From contig NZ_NEVK01000007.1 of the NCBI RefSeq assembly GCF_002261265.1, positions 1-64,000 on the forward strand: a stretch of 64,000 bases of DNA, read 5' to 3'. Origin of the DNA: Bordetella genomosp. 7 (GTDB lineage Bacteria > Pseudomonadota > Gammaproteobacteria > Burkholderiales > Burkholderiaceae_B). Under the pieces are notes generated by a model, which saw nothing but the letters and a program-made list of their open reading frames with translations, did no database searches and was not told where the DNA came from. Positions 37,748 to 45,730 of this stretch are shown here, in pieces. A program made the translations under genes and the position numbers. Each line of letters begins with the position of its first letter. Within the stretch, counting starts at the first letter, position 1.

Positions 37748-38398
37748 TCAGTCCAGGCTTTGGTATGCGGCGGGGTTTTCCAGCGACGAGTAGCCCTGGC
37801 GCCAGTTCTGCACACTGACTTGCACCGAACGCACGAACATCATCACGAAGCCCGCCAGCGCCAGCCAGTACACGTAGGCCTTGTTCCACATGATGGTGGT
37901 CATGGGCTCGGCGCCCACCAGTTCGATATAGCGGTACACCAGCCACACGGCATAGCCGAAGAAGGCCGTGCGCAGCACGTCGATAAGGGTCGCCAGTATT
38001 CGCCCCAAGGGCTTGGGCAGGTAGCGGTACAGGAAATCGACCTGTATGTGGCGACAGATGCGCACACACATGGCCGACCCGAAGAACACCACGCCGATCA
38101 GCGCATACACCGCCAGTTCTTCGGTCCACGCGAACGAATTGTTCATGACGTAGCGCGTGAAGAACTGCAGGAACACCAGCACGGCCATGATCCAGAACAG
38201 GGCCAGGCAGAACCAGTCTTCGAAGCGATAGGCGGACAGGTCGATATTCTGGTGCTGGTCGGCTTCTTCGAAGCTGTGGACGATGGATTCGACCGACGAC
38301 GCGTGCTGCCCGGCTGCCGCCTGGTGCACGGCCCCTGCCGGCGCATCGTCGCGGTACGGGTTCAGGACTGGTGCGTCTGCACCGCTTTGCGCTTGCAT
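37748..38398 (-). CDS. TRAP transporter small permease (DctQ)
   Basis: 216 aa from the ATG at 38398. Four hydrophobic segments follow an unusually long polar N-terminus of about 65 residues (MQAQSGADAPVLNPYRDDAP onward). YVMNNSFAWTEELAVYALIG is the DctQ signature. It sits between dctP and dctM. The N-terminal extension is longer than in most DctQ proteins and would lie in the cytoplasm. Confidence 0.92.
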   Translation of the reverse strand: MQAQSGADAPVLNPYRDDAPAGAVHQAAAGQHASSVESIVHSFEEADQHQNIDLSAYRFEDWFCLALFWIMAVLVFLQFFTRYVMNNSFAWTEELAVYALIGVVFFGSAMCVRICRHIQVDFLYRYLPKPLGRILATLIDVLRTAFFGYAVWLVYRYIELVGAEPMTTIMWNKAYVYWLALAGFVMMFVRSVQVSVQNWRQGYSSLENPAAYQSLD

Positions 38399-38460
38399 GC
38401 GATTCCCCTGTCGATGGCAACCAGGCGGGCCGCCGCATGACGGCCCGCTGCCGCGGTTTA

Positions 38461-39432
38461 CTAGAGGGCCTGGATCGCGTCCCAATCGGCCTTCTGATAG
38501 CCGTACTGCTCGAATGGCACCTTCTTCAGCACGATGTCGCGATAGGCATTGGTATCGACCTCGACAACGTTCAGGCCTTTCTGGCGGAATATCTCCACCA
38601 GCTCTTTTTCGCGCGCGATGACTTCCTGCGAAGCCTTGGCTGCGGCCTCTTGCGCGACTTCGGAAAATATCTTTCGGTCTTCTTCCGACAGGCTCTTCCA
38701 CAACTTGCCTGAGATGACCGTGTTCAGGTGGTCGACGATGTGCCCGGTAAGCACGATGTTCTTCTGCACTTCGAAGAACTTCTTGGCTTCGATGGTCGTC
38801 AGCGGGTTTTCCTGCGCTTCGACGGTGCCGTTCTGCAGCGCCAGGTACACCTCGGCAAAGGCGATCGGCGATGTGTTGGCGCCGCAGGCGCGCGGCATGG
38901 CGAGATAGGCCGGCACGTCGGGCACGCGCATCTTCAGGCCCTTCATTTCGTCGCACTTGGTGAACGGTCGGTTGGATGTGGAATGGCGGGTGCCATAGTA
39001 CGTGGTGGCCACGATATGGTTGCCGCTCTTTTGCTGGTAGCCGTCGGTCAGCGTTTTGTAGATATCGCTCTTGGTATAGGCCAACAGGTGTTCGGGGTCG
39101 CGGAAGGTGTAGGGGTAGTAAGTGACGCCTATGCGCGGAAAGCTCTTGGCGGCAAAGCTGGAACCGGAAATGATCATGTCCACGGTGCCCAGCGTCAGCC
39201 CCTGGTTGATGTCGTTTTCCTTGCCCAGCTGCGAGGCGGGGTACACGTCGATATGGTATCGGCCGTTGGTGCGTTTCTCGATTTCCTGGGCGGCCCACAC
39301 CGAACTGGTATGGAAGGGCTCCGAGGTTTCGTATACATGCGCCCACTTCAGCGTGGTCTGTGCCAGCGCGCTGCCCGACACGGACAGAATGGCCGAGGCC
39401 AGCAGCGTCTTGACGGCATTGCCTTGCTTCAT
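38461..39432 (-). CDS. TRAP transporter substrate-binding protein (DctP)
   Basis: 323 aa with a Sec signal peptide (LLASAILSVSGSALAQTTLKW). The DctP landmarks are AHVYETSEPFHTSS, the carboxylate-binding Arg in LKMRVPDVPAYLAM, and SPIAFAEVYLALQNGTVEAQENPL. The Arg binds the ligand carboxylate by a salt bridge in the family. The other operon genes suggest a hexuronate or aldonate ligand. It lies 70 bp after the idnD-like gene, the largest gap near the start of the run, so a secondary promoter may exist here. Confidence 0.92.
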   Translation of the reverse strand: MKQGNAVKTLLASAILSVSGSALAQTTLKWAHVYETSEPFHTSSVWAAQEIEKRTNGRYHIDVYPASQLGKENDINQGLTLGTVDMIISGSSFAAKSFPRIGVTYYPYTFRDPEHLLAYTKSDIYKTLTDGYQQKSGNHIVATTYYGTRHSTSNRPFTKCDEMKGLKMRVPDVPAYLAMPRACGANTSPIAFAEVYLALQNGTVEAQENPLTTIEAKKFFEVQKNIVLTGHIVDHLNTVISGKLWKSLSEEDRKIFSEVAQEAAAKASQEVIAREKELVEIFRQKGLNVVEVDTNAYRDIVLKKVPFEQYGYQKADWDAIQAL

Positions 39433-39502
39433 CGTTGTCTCCTCTCTTCTGAGGTTGATCGGGCGGCGGCCTGGTTGTTATGAATACCGCTGCCTTTGGT
39501 GG

Positions 39503-40534
39503 TCAGGGGTCACATACAAGCTGCACCTTGGTACTGCGCGCGCGGTCGGCGGCCAATTCAAAGGCTTCGGCCGCACGCTCGAGCGGCAATTGCGCGCTCA
39601 TCAATGGCCGCACATCGACCCGCCGGGTACGCAGGAACGAAACGGCCCAATCGAATTCGACGCCGGCGCGGAAAGCGCCCACGTAGTCCAGTTCCCGCGA
39701 CATGATGCTGTTGGCGGGAAACGCAATGCCCGAGGCGGGCAGCGTGCCTACCTGCACGATGCGCCCGCCGCGCCGCACGGCGGCCAGGCAGGTGTCCAGC
39801 GCCGCAGGGCTGCCGGCCGCCTCGATGGCCACATCGGCCAGATCGGCCAAGTCGGCCGGCGACGCCCGGTCGGATCGCAACGTGTCGTCGGCGCCGACCT
39901 GTCGCGCCATCGACAGCGGCCGGTCGGCGATGTCGGCGACTACAACACTGGCGGCGCCGGCCAGCCGCGCAGCCAGGGCCGTCATGCAGCCGATAGTGCC
40001 GCCGCCCGTGACGAGTACCGTCTTGCCCAGCAGGGGGCCGGCGCGATGCACGCCGTGCAGTCCGATGGACAAGGGCTCGGCACATGCCAGTTCACCCAGC
40101 GAGATATCCTCGTGCACCGGAGTAAGCTGCCGCTCGCCCATGACGAAGCGCTCGCGGAACATGCCCTGCACGTGCGGGTACACGCTGGCGCTGCCCAAAA
40201 AACGCATGTGCCGGCACAGGTTGTCGCGGCCGGCGCGGCAATAATCGCACTGCCCGCAAGGGTGCGAGGGATTGATGGCGACTTTCATGCCGGGCTGCAC
40301 GCGGGTGACCGTGGTGCCCACGCGCACTACCGTGCCGGACGCCTCGTGCCCGGGGATCAGCGGCTCGCGAATCACAAAGTCGCCTACACGGCCATGCAGG
40401 AAATAATGCAGGTCGGACCCGCAGATGCCGGCCGCGCCCAGGCGCAGTTCGACGTCGTGCGCGCCCAGCGGCGTTTCGCCGTCGGTATCCAGCCGCAGGT
40501 CGCGCGCCCCGTGGATTCTGCAGACAAGGCTCAT
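39503..40534 (-). CDS. Zinc-dependent alcohol dehydrogenase, L-idonate 5-dehydrogenase-like
   Basis: 343 aa from the ATG at 40534, which overlaps the gntR stop by ATGA. It is an MDR-family enzyme: catalytic zinc Cys and His in GICGSDLHYFLHGRVGDFVI and PGHEASGTVV, structural zinc cysteines in HPCGQCDYCRAGRDNLCRHM, and the NAD loop VTGGGTIGCMTA. The ICGSDLHYFLHGRVG segment resembles E. coli IdnD, which interconverts L-idonate and 5-keto-D-gluconate. Related members oxidise L-galactonate to D-tagaturonate, which would feed the UxaB/UxaA route. The substrate is inferred. Confidence 0.85.
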   Translation of the reverse strand: MSLVCRIHGARDLRLDTDGETPLGAHDVELRLGAAGICGSDLHYFLHGRVGDFVIREPLIPGHEASGTVVRVGTTVTRVQPGMKVAINPSHPCGQCDYCRAGRDNLCRHMRFLGSASVYPHVQGMFRERFVMGERQLTPVHEDISLGELACAEPLSIGLHGVHRAGPLLGKTVLVTGGGTIGCMTALAARLAGAASVVVADIADRPLSMARQVGADDTLRSDRASPADLADLADVAIEAAGSPAALDTCLAAVRRGGRIVQVGTLPASGIAFPANSIMSRELDYVGAFRAGVEFDWAVSFLRTRRVDVRPLMSAQLPLERAAEAFELAADRARSTKVQLVCDP

Positions 40535-41232
40535 GTCCGGACCTTGGGAGCGGACGCCCAGCTGGCGGTCAGCCGGTCGTGCGAACACGACAGGTGGCGG
40601 CGCATGGCTTCGCGGGCTCGGGCCGCGTCGCCAGCCGCGATGGCGTCGACAACACGGCCGTGTTCGGCGATGGCCGCTTGCCAGCTGGACGGGTTTTCAA
40701 AGTAATCGCCCAGCTTGACCGACAACGGGTTGTGGCGTTCGTCAAACAACTCGCCCACCACCCGCAGCAGCACAGAATTATTGGCGATCTCGGCCACGCG
40801 CAAATGGAACAGTCGGTCGCCCTGGATGGGTACCTGTCCAGCCTCGGCCTCTTCCTGCATGGCCTGAACCGCCTCGCGCAGCCCATCCACCTGCACCGGC
40901 TGGGCAAGCTCGGCAGCCTGCGCGGCCAGTTCGCCCTCGACCAGTTGCCGGGCCAATATGGTCTCGAGCGGGCTCTCGGCCACCACGCTGGCGGATCCGT
41001 CGCGGCTGCGCACATAAATGCCCGACCCCATGCGCACTTCGACCAGGCCTTCCACTTCCAGCGCAATAAGCGCTTCGCGCACGGACGGGCGCGACACACC
41101 CAGCTTCAGGGCAAGATCGCGTTCGGGCGGCAGGCGCGCCCCCACGGGGAATTCGCCCGCCTGGATCAGCACCCGCAGCTGGTCGGCAATCTGGCGGTAC
41201 AGTCGACGCGGTTCTATGGGATGAAAAGGCAT
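40531..41232 (-). CDS. GntR/FadR-family transcriptional regulator
   Basis: 233 aa from the ATG at 41232. The N-terminal wHTH (LYRQIADQLRVLIQAGEFPV, then LPPERDLALKLGVSRPSVRE) precedes an all-helical FCD ligand domain with the metal-ligand Asp/His pattern (RLFHLRVAEIANN, EHGRVVDAI, REAMRRHLSCSHDRL). FadR-type regulators of this kind (UxuR, ExuR, LgoR) typically repress sugar-acid genes until the acid binds. It is first in the leftward run and coupled to the idnD-like gene; an operator-like palindrome lies just upstream. Confidence 0.93.
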   Translation of the reverse strand: MPFHPIEPRRLYRQIADQLRVLIQAGEFPVGARLPPERDLALKLGVSRPSVREALIALEVEGLVEVRMGSGIYVRSRDGSASVVAESPLETILARQLVEGELAAQAAELAQPVQVDGLREAVQAMQEEAEAGQVPIQGDRLFHLRVAEIANNSVLLRVVGELFDERHNPLSVKLGDYFENPSSWQAAIAEHGRVVDAIAAGDAARAREAMRRHLSCSHDRLTASWASAPKVRT

Positions 41233-41250
41233 GGAAGCGGCAAAAAGGTA

Positions 41251-41267
41251 AAGTGGCCTTACCACTT
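41251..41267. promoter_or_regulatory. Operator-like palindrome upstream of the GntR gene
   Basis: AAGTGG-CCTTA-CCACTT, a perfect 6+5+6 inverted repeat whose minus strand reads TGGT-AAGG-CCA, close to the TGGTnnnACCA pattern of FadR-type regulators. It is 19-35 bp before the gntR start, so binding would block transcription or initiation of the whole leftward operon (autoregulation). Confidence 0.55.
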
Positions 41268-41406
41268 GTCCGCATGTTGCGCGCCACAGCCGGGTGGGCA
41301 CAATTAGGGTTTGCGCTAGGCGCCCCGGCGGCCGGCCGCTACGACCCTACCCCGCATGCAACGCGAATCTGTTAAAAACGACGCGCCATACGCACATACC
41401 CGGTAC

Positions 41407-41802
41407 ATGTCTCATACTCCGCACCCTTCTCCCTACAAAAGCACAGGCGGCCTGCGGCGCATCCTCAACGCGCTGCGCTATTCGCTGCAGGGCCTGCAAG
41501 CCGCTATCAAATACGAAGCGGCTTTCCGGCAGGAACTGGTGCTGGCCATTCTGCTGATACCGGCGGCTTTTTTCCTGGGACGCAGCACGGACGAGGTCTT
41601 CATTCTGATCGCCTCGGTGATTCTGGTGCTGGTGGTGGAACTGCTGAATTCGGCGGTAGAGGCGCTGGCCGATGCGCTGTCGGTCGAAACGCACCCTTTG
41701 CTGGGCCGCGCCAAAGACCTGGGCAGTGCGGCCGTGATGCTGATGTTGCTGTTCACCATCGCCGTGTGGGTTGCCGTGGGCGTCAGCCGGTTCTTGCTCT
41801 AG
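41407..41802 (+). CDS. dgkA: Diacylglycerol kinase
   Basis: 131 aa from the ATG at 41407 (an in-frame ATG at 41356 is also possible; neither has a clear Shine-Dalgarno). Three hydrophobic segments (LAILLIPAAFFLG, VFILIASVILVLVVE, VMLMLLFTIAVWVAVG) and the DgkA signatures EAAFRQELVLA and VVELLNSAVEALADALS are present. It phosphorylates diacylglycerol to phosphatidate in the inner membrane, recycling lipid from envelope glycan synthesis. It is divergent from the gntR operon. Confidence 0.93.
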   Translation: MSHTPHPSPYKSTGGLRRILNALRYSLQGLQAAIKYEAAFRQELVLAILLIPAAFFLGRSTDEVFILIASVILVLVVELLNSAVEALADALSVETHPLLGRAKDLGSAAVMLMLLFTIAVWVAVGVSRFLL

Positions 41803-41890
41803 GCAGGCCCGGCGGCATGCCGCTTGCTTCGGCCCGGAACCGGCAACGGGCGGCTCCCCCGCCCACCGACTTCCCTCTATACTTTTCTGC

Positions 41891-43219
41891 ATGGCTAACG
41901 ATCCGATCCACCCTGCGCCAGACCCCGCTCATCGCGTCGTGATCGTCGGCGGCGGCGCAGGCGGCCTGGAGCTGGCCGCCAAGCTGGGGCGCAAGCACGG
42001 CCCGCGCTACGTCACGCTGGTGGACAGCCGCCCTATCCATATCTGGAAGCCTTCGCTGCACGAAGCCGCCGCGGGCACGCTGGACATTTACCAGGAAGGC
42101 CTGTCTTACCTGATGCTGGCCAATTTGTGCGGGTTCTCGTTCGCGATGGGCGAGTTGCAGGGTGTGGACCGGGAACGCCGCGTCATCCAGATCAGTGCAG
42201 TGGCCGATGCGCACGGCGAGGTGGTGCTGCCGGCACGCGAACTGCATTACGACACGCTGGTGCTTGCGGTGGGCAGCGTGTCGAACTTCTTCAATACGCC
42301 GGGCGCCGAGCAGTACGCGGTGACGCTGGACAACACCGAAAATGCCGAAGCGTTCCGGCTGACCATGCTCAAGGCGATGGCGCGCGTGGACCAATCCAAA
42401 GTGCGCGACCCTTCTGCCCGCCTGGATGTGGTGATCGTCGGCGGCGGGGCCACAGGAGTGGAGCTGGCCGTGGAACTGCATGAAGCGGGCGGCGTGGTCG
42501 CCGCATATGGCCTGCCGAACTTCCGCGCCGAACGCGATCTGGCCATCACGCTGGTAGAAGGCGCACCGCGCATATTGGCGGCTCTGCCCGAGAGAATTTC
42601 CGAAGCGGCGCTGGCGCGCCTGACCCAGTTGGGCATACGCGTGGAAACCAATTGCCGCGTGGCAGAAGTCACGGCCCGCAGCGTCAAGACGGCCGACGGC
42701 CGGGAATTTCCGGCCAGCCTGTGCATGTGGGCCGCGGGCATCAAGGGCCTGCCCTTGATGGAAGCCTTGGGCATGCCTTGCAACCGCAGCGGCCAGTTGG
42801 TGGTAAACAGCCGCCTGGAATCCCCCGACCCGAATATTCTGGCCCTGGGCGACTGCTGCGCCGTGCCGCGCGGCGATTCGGGCACAGTGCCTGCGCGCGC
42901 GCAGGCCGCGCACCAGGAAGCCACCTACCTGGCGCGCAAGATCACGGCGCGCATCCGCGGCAAGGCCGAACCCCGCGAGCCCTACGAATACCGCGACCGC
43001 GGGTCGCTGGTGTCGCTGGGGCAGGATGCGGGCGTGGGCAGCCTGATGGGCAAGCTGGCGGGCCGGGGCCTGTTTGTCAGCGGTACACTGGCGCGCCTGA
43101 TGTACATGAGCCTGCACCTGATGCACCACCACGCGGTGCTGGGCCTGCGGCGCACCGCCACGCTGGCGCTGGCGCGCCTGCTGATGCGGCGCACACATCC
43201 ACGCGTGAAACTGCACTGA
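41891..43219 (+). CDS. ndh: Type II NADH dehydrogenase-like FAD oxidoreductase
   Basis: 442 aa from the ATG at 41891. Two Rossmann motifs are visible: the FAD site VVIVGGGAGGLELAAKLG near the N-terminus and the NADH site VVIVGGGATGVELAVELHEA (about residues 178-197). The FAD motif NILALGDCC follows. The C-terminal segment (LARLMYMSLHLMHHHAVLG) is the likely membrane anchor. NDH-2 passes electrons from NADH to quinone without proton pumping. It lies 88 bp after dgkA and 6 bp before pyrF. Confidence 0.88.
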   Translation: MANDPIHPAPDPAHRVVIVGGGAGGLELAAKLGRKHGPRYVTLVDSRPIHIWKPSLHEAAAGTLDIYQEGLSYLMLANLCGFSFAMGELQGVDRERRVIQISAVADAHGEVVLPARELHYDTLVLAVGSVSNFFNTPGAEQYAVTLDNTENAEAFRLTMLKAMARVDQSKVRDPSARLDVVIVGGGATGVELAVELHEAGGVVAAYGLPNFRAERDLAITLVEGAPRILAALPERISEAALARLTQLGIRVETNCRVAEVTARSVKTADGREFPASLCMWAAGIKGLPLMEALGMPCNRSGQLVVNSRLESPDPNILALGDCCAVPRGDSGTVPARAQAAHQEATYLARKITARIRGKAEPREPYEYRDRGSLVSLGQDAGVGSLMGKLAGRGLFVSGTLARLMYMSLHLMHHHAVLGLRRTATLALARLLMRRTHPRVKLH

Positions 43220-43225
43220 ATATCC

Positions 43226-44044
43226 ATGACCTTCATACAACGACTTGAACAAGCCTGGGCGCAGGGCAATACGCTGCTGCAGGTCGGGCTGGACCCCGAT
43301 CCCAAGCGCTTTCCGCGCGAGCTGCAAGGCAAGCCGGACGCCATCTTCCAGTTCTGCCGCGGCATCGTCGACGCCACGGCGCCCTACGCGTGCAGCTTCA
43401 AGCCGCAGATCGCGTACTTTGCCGCGCATCGGGCCGAAGAGCAGCTGGAGGCCCTGTGCGCGCATATTCGCGCGACGCATCCCCATCTGCCGATTGTGCT
43501 GGACGCCAAGCGCGGCGATATCGGCACCACCGCCGAACACTACGCGCGCGAAGCGTACGAACGTTACGGCGCGCACGCCATGACGGTAAACCCATACATG
43601 GGGCTGGATTCGGTCGAGCCCTACCTGGGCTGGAAAGACCGCGGCGTGATCGTGCTGTGCCGCACGTCCAATCCGGGCGGTTCGGACCTGCAGTTCCTGA
43701 AGCTGGACAGCGGCGAACCGCTGTACCTGCACGTTGCCGGCATGGTGGCCGACAAATGGAACGCCGACGGGCAATGCGGGCTGGTGGTGGGCGCCACCTA
43801 CCCCAACGAGCTTGCGGCCGTGCGCCAGCGCATAGGCGAGGCGATGCCGTTGCTGGTGCCCGGTATCGGAGCCCAGGGCGGAGACATCACCGCCACGGTG
43901 AATGCCGGGCGCAATACAGCGGGCACCGGCATGATGGTCAACGCTTCGCGGGCCATCCTGTACGCCAGCGGCGGCGACGACTGGCGCGAAGCGGCCGCAC
44001 AGGCAGCCAGGGATCTGCGCGACGCCATCAACGCCGTGCGATAA
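43226..44044 (+). CDS. pyrF: Orotidine 5'-phosphate decarboxylase, type 2
   Basis: 272 aa, the length of the bacterial/mycobacterial type 2 enzymes. The catalytic D-x-K-x2-D appears as [20 protein letters not shown], with [11 protein letters not shown] near the start and [20 protein letters not shown] near the end for phosphate binding. It makes UMP in the last step of pyrimidine synthesis. Its stop codon lies inside the first unit of a 37-bp tandem repeat. Confidence 0.95.
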   Translation: MTFIQRLEQAWAQGNTLLQVGLDPDPKRFPRELQGKPDAIFQFCRGIVDATAPYACSFKPQIAYFAAHRAEEQLEALCAHIRATHPHLPIVLDAKRGDIGTTAEHYAREAYERYGAHAMTVNPYMGLDSVEPYLGWKDRGVIVLCRTSNPGGSDLQFLKLDSGEPLYLHVAGMVADKWNADGQCGLVVGATYPNELAAVRQRIGEAMPLLVPGIGAQGGDITATVNAGRNTAGTGMMVNASRAILYASGGDDWREAAAQAARDLRDAINAVR

Positions 44045-44181
44045 ACAGCGGCCACCGTCGGGCGTGCGCAAAAGCCGATAAATAGCAGCCACCGTCGGAG
44101 TGCGCGAAAGCTGATAAATAGCAGCCACCGTCGGGGGCGCGCGAAAGCTGATAAATGGCAGCCACCGTCGGGGGCGCGAAA
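44040..44181. repeat. 37-bp tandem repeat over the pyrF stop codon (about four units)
   Basis: Units starting GATAAA lie at 44040, 44077, 44113 and 44150 (spacings 37, 36, 37 bp). They share GCAGCCACCGTCGG and end GCGCGAAAG. The first unit contains the pyrF stop TAA (44042-44044), so the array was built from the gene's 3' end. It runs directly into the hairpin-repeat cluster. Confidence 0.9.
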
Positions 44182-44263
44182 GGTGTCAGGCACCCTTCGG
44201 GAGCCAGACACCGCTCCCGTTGCAAACTATGCGGTGTCCGACTCCCGAAGGGTGTCAGACACC
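44182..44263. repeat. Hairpin-repeat pair, forward then reverse (BIME-like), copy 1
   Basis: Two 31-nt imperfect palindromes: 44182-44212 (arms GGTGTCAGGCACCC and GGGAGCCAGACACC, loop TTC) and 44233-44263 (arms GGTGTCCGACTCCC and GGGTGTCAGACACC, loop GAA). The second is the reverse-complement orientation of the first type, giving an inverted pair as in BIMEs. Confidence 0.88.
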
Positions 44264-44311
44264 TTCCGCCACCGCGACACCTTCCGCCACCGCGACACCG
44301 CCGCGCCGGGC

Positions 44312-44460
44312 TTATGGCCGGCTGCGATGGACTGGTTCGCCGATCAATTCCAGCAGCCCGCGTAGCGCGTACACCACCGAACTTTGCCGCACCTGCGCCC
44401 GGTCGCCGGCGAACACCTGGGTGTCTGCGCGCGACGTGATCCCGTCGCCGTTGCGTATCG
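44312..44460 (-). pseudogene. Duplicated 3' end of pncC (cinA) without start
   Basis: 149 bases that repeat the last ~49 codons of pncC, including the stop (TAA at 44312-44314), with one synonymous change seen near the stop (CCC to CCA). It has no start codon or ribosome site and is a by-product of the tandem duplication. The near identity implies a recent event or gene conversion. Confidence 0.9.
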
Positions 44461-44461
44461 T

Positions 44462-44767
44462 GCGCGAAAGGTGTCAGGCACCCTTCGGGAGCCAGACACC
44501 GCTCCCGATTGCAAACTATGCGGTGTCCGACTCCCGAAGGGTGTCAGACACCTTCCGCCACCGCGACACCTTCCGCCACCGCGACACCTTCCGCCACCGC
44601 GACACCGCCGCGCCGGGCTTATGGCCGGCTGCGATGGACGGGTTCGCCGATCAATTCCAGCAGCCCGCGTAGCGCGTACACCACGGAACTTTGCCGCACC
44701 TGCGCCCGGTCGCCGGCGAACACCTGGGTGTCTGCGCGCGACGTGATCCCGTCGCCGTTGCGTATCG
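44462..44767. repeat. Second copy of the tandem duplication, ending inside pncC
   Basis: Carries hairpins at 44470-44500 (forward) and 44522-44552 (reverse), three 18-bp TTCCGCCACCGCGACACC units (44553-44606; the first copy has two) and the genuine pncC 3' end. The different 18-bp copy number shows slippage since duplication, a VNTR-like marker. Confidence 0.93.
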
Positions 44768-45188
44768 CGAAACCGAAGCACACCATGCCTACCGGTTTGC
44801 CGGGCGTGGCGCCGCCCGGGCCGGCGATGCCCGTGGTGGACGCGGCGATATGCACGGCGGGACTGGCCAGCATGACGCCGCTGGCCATTTCCAGCGCCGT
44901 CTCTTCACTGACGGCGCCGAACCTGTCCAGGGTATCGGCCGATACATTGAGCTCGGCAATTTTTGCGTCGTTGCTGTACGTGACGAGCCCCCGGTCGAAC
45001 CAGTCGCTGGAGCCCGCCACGGCCGTGATGGCGCCGGCCAGCAAACCGCCGGTGCAGGATTCGGCCGTGCCCAGCACGAGGCCGCGTCGCTGCAATGCGG
45101 CGCCCAGTCGTTCGGCCAAACCCAGCGCCTGGGCCTGGGACAGGGAAGCGGGCGCGAGGCCCGGCACAGGCTTGTGCGGCAACGTCAT
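44619..45188 (-). CDS. pncC: NMN amidohydrolase, CinA C-terminal family
   Basis: 189 aa from the ATG at 45188, overlapping the pgpA stop by ATGA. The CinA domain signature TAESCTGGLLAGAITAVAGSS includes the catalytic Ser and later Lys/Tyr region (VTYSNDAKIAELNV), and TGIAGPGGATPGKPVGMV. It deamidates nicotinamide mononucleotide to nicotinate mononucleotide in NAD recycling. It ends the rib-nusB-thiL-pgpA run. The last 149 bases are duplicated downstream. Confidence 0.92.
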   Translation of the reverse strand: MTLPHKPVPGLAPASLSQAQALGLAERLGAALQRRGLVLGTAESCTGGLLAGAITAVAGSSDWFDRGLVTYSNDAKIAELNVSADTLDRFGAVSEETALEMASGVMLASPAVHIAASTTGIAGPGGATPGKPVGMVCFGFAIRNGDGITSRADTQVFAGDRAQVRQSSVVYALRGLLELIGEPVHRSRP

Positions 45189-45724
45189 GTGAAGACCCCC
45201 AGGCGTACGAGTATGGCCATGACCAGCAAGGCATAGCCCGCGGCAACGATGTCGTCCCACATGACCCCGAAGCCGCCCTTGATCTTGGCGTCGAAATACT
45301 TGATGGGCGGCGGCTTGGCGATATCGAACAGCCGGAACAGGCCAAACGCGGTCAGCTGCGCGAGAAAGGTGCCGGGCACCAGCCACAGCACCAGCCAGAA
45401 CGCCACCATCTCGTCCCATACGATACCGACATGGTCGTCTACCTGCAATTCACGCGCGACGCGATGGCACGCCCAGCAGCCGTACGCGAACGCCAGGGCC
45501 AGGAAGATGGCCAGCGCCAGGTCGGACGCGGCCGGCGCCGCCGCCGCCCAGATCAGCCAGGCCAGCAGCGTGCCCCAGGTGCCCGAAGCCGGACGCAACA
45601 GGCCGCTGCCCAGGCCGAAGGCGATCAGCCGGCCGGGGTCGCCCGCCACCCAGCGCGGGGCAGGATAGGCCACCCGCACGCGATTGCGCATGGATGCCGG
45701 AGACGAATCGGGGCTGGCGGGCAT
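45185..45724 (-). CDS. pgpA: Phosphatidylglycerophosphatase A
   Basis: 179 aa with about four hydrophobic segments. The PgpA motifs are GSGLLRPASGTWGTL, DDHVGIVWDEMVAFWLVL (acidic metal site) and LFRLFDIAKPPPIKYFD. It dephosphorylates phosphatidylglycerophosphate to phosphatidylglycerol in the inner membrane. It lies 6 bp after thiL and overlaps pncC by 4 bp. Confidence 0.93.
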   Translation of the reverse strand: MPASPDSSPASMRNRVRVAYPAPRWVAGDPGRLIAFGLGSGLLRPASGTWGTLLAWLIWAAAAPAASDLALAIFLALAFAYGCWACHRVARELQVDDHVGIVWDEMVAFWLVLWLVPGTFLAQLTAFGLFRLFDIAKPPPIKYFDAKIKGGFGVMWDDIVAAGYALLVMAILVRLGVFT

Positions 45725-45730
45725 AGAGAT

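Larger units (their letters stand above)
44174..44460. repeat. First copy of a ~290/305-bp tandem duplication (partner 44462-44767)
   Basis: Nearly identical to 44462-44767. Visible differences are two base changes, one 1-nt indel and one 18-bp unit more in the second copy. It contains a forward hairpin (44182-44212), a reverse hairpin (44233-44263), two 18-bp TTCCGCCACCGCGACACC units (44264-44299) and a copy of the last 149 bases of pncC. Short CGCGAAA repeats flank both copies and could have seeded the duplication. Confidence 0.93.

Noticed and set aside
39490-39512. Second GntR operator upstream of dctP (GTGGTCAGGGGTCAC)
   Set aside because: It shares only part of the 41251-41267 palindrome, has different spacing and overlaps the end of the idnD-like gene; evidence too weak.
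41783-44128. 781-codon open frame on the minus strand opposite ndh and pyrF
   Set aside because: High-GC shadow frame: composition is His/Gln/Arg-rich with no recognisable domain, and both plus-strand genes have full family motifs.
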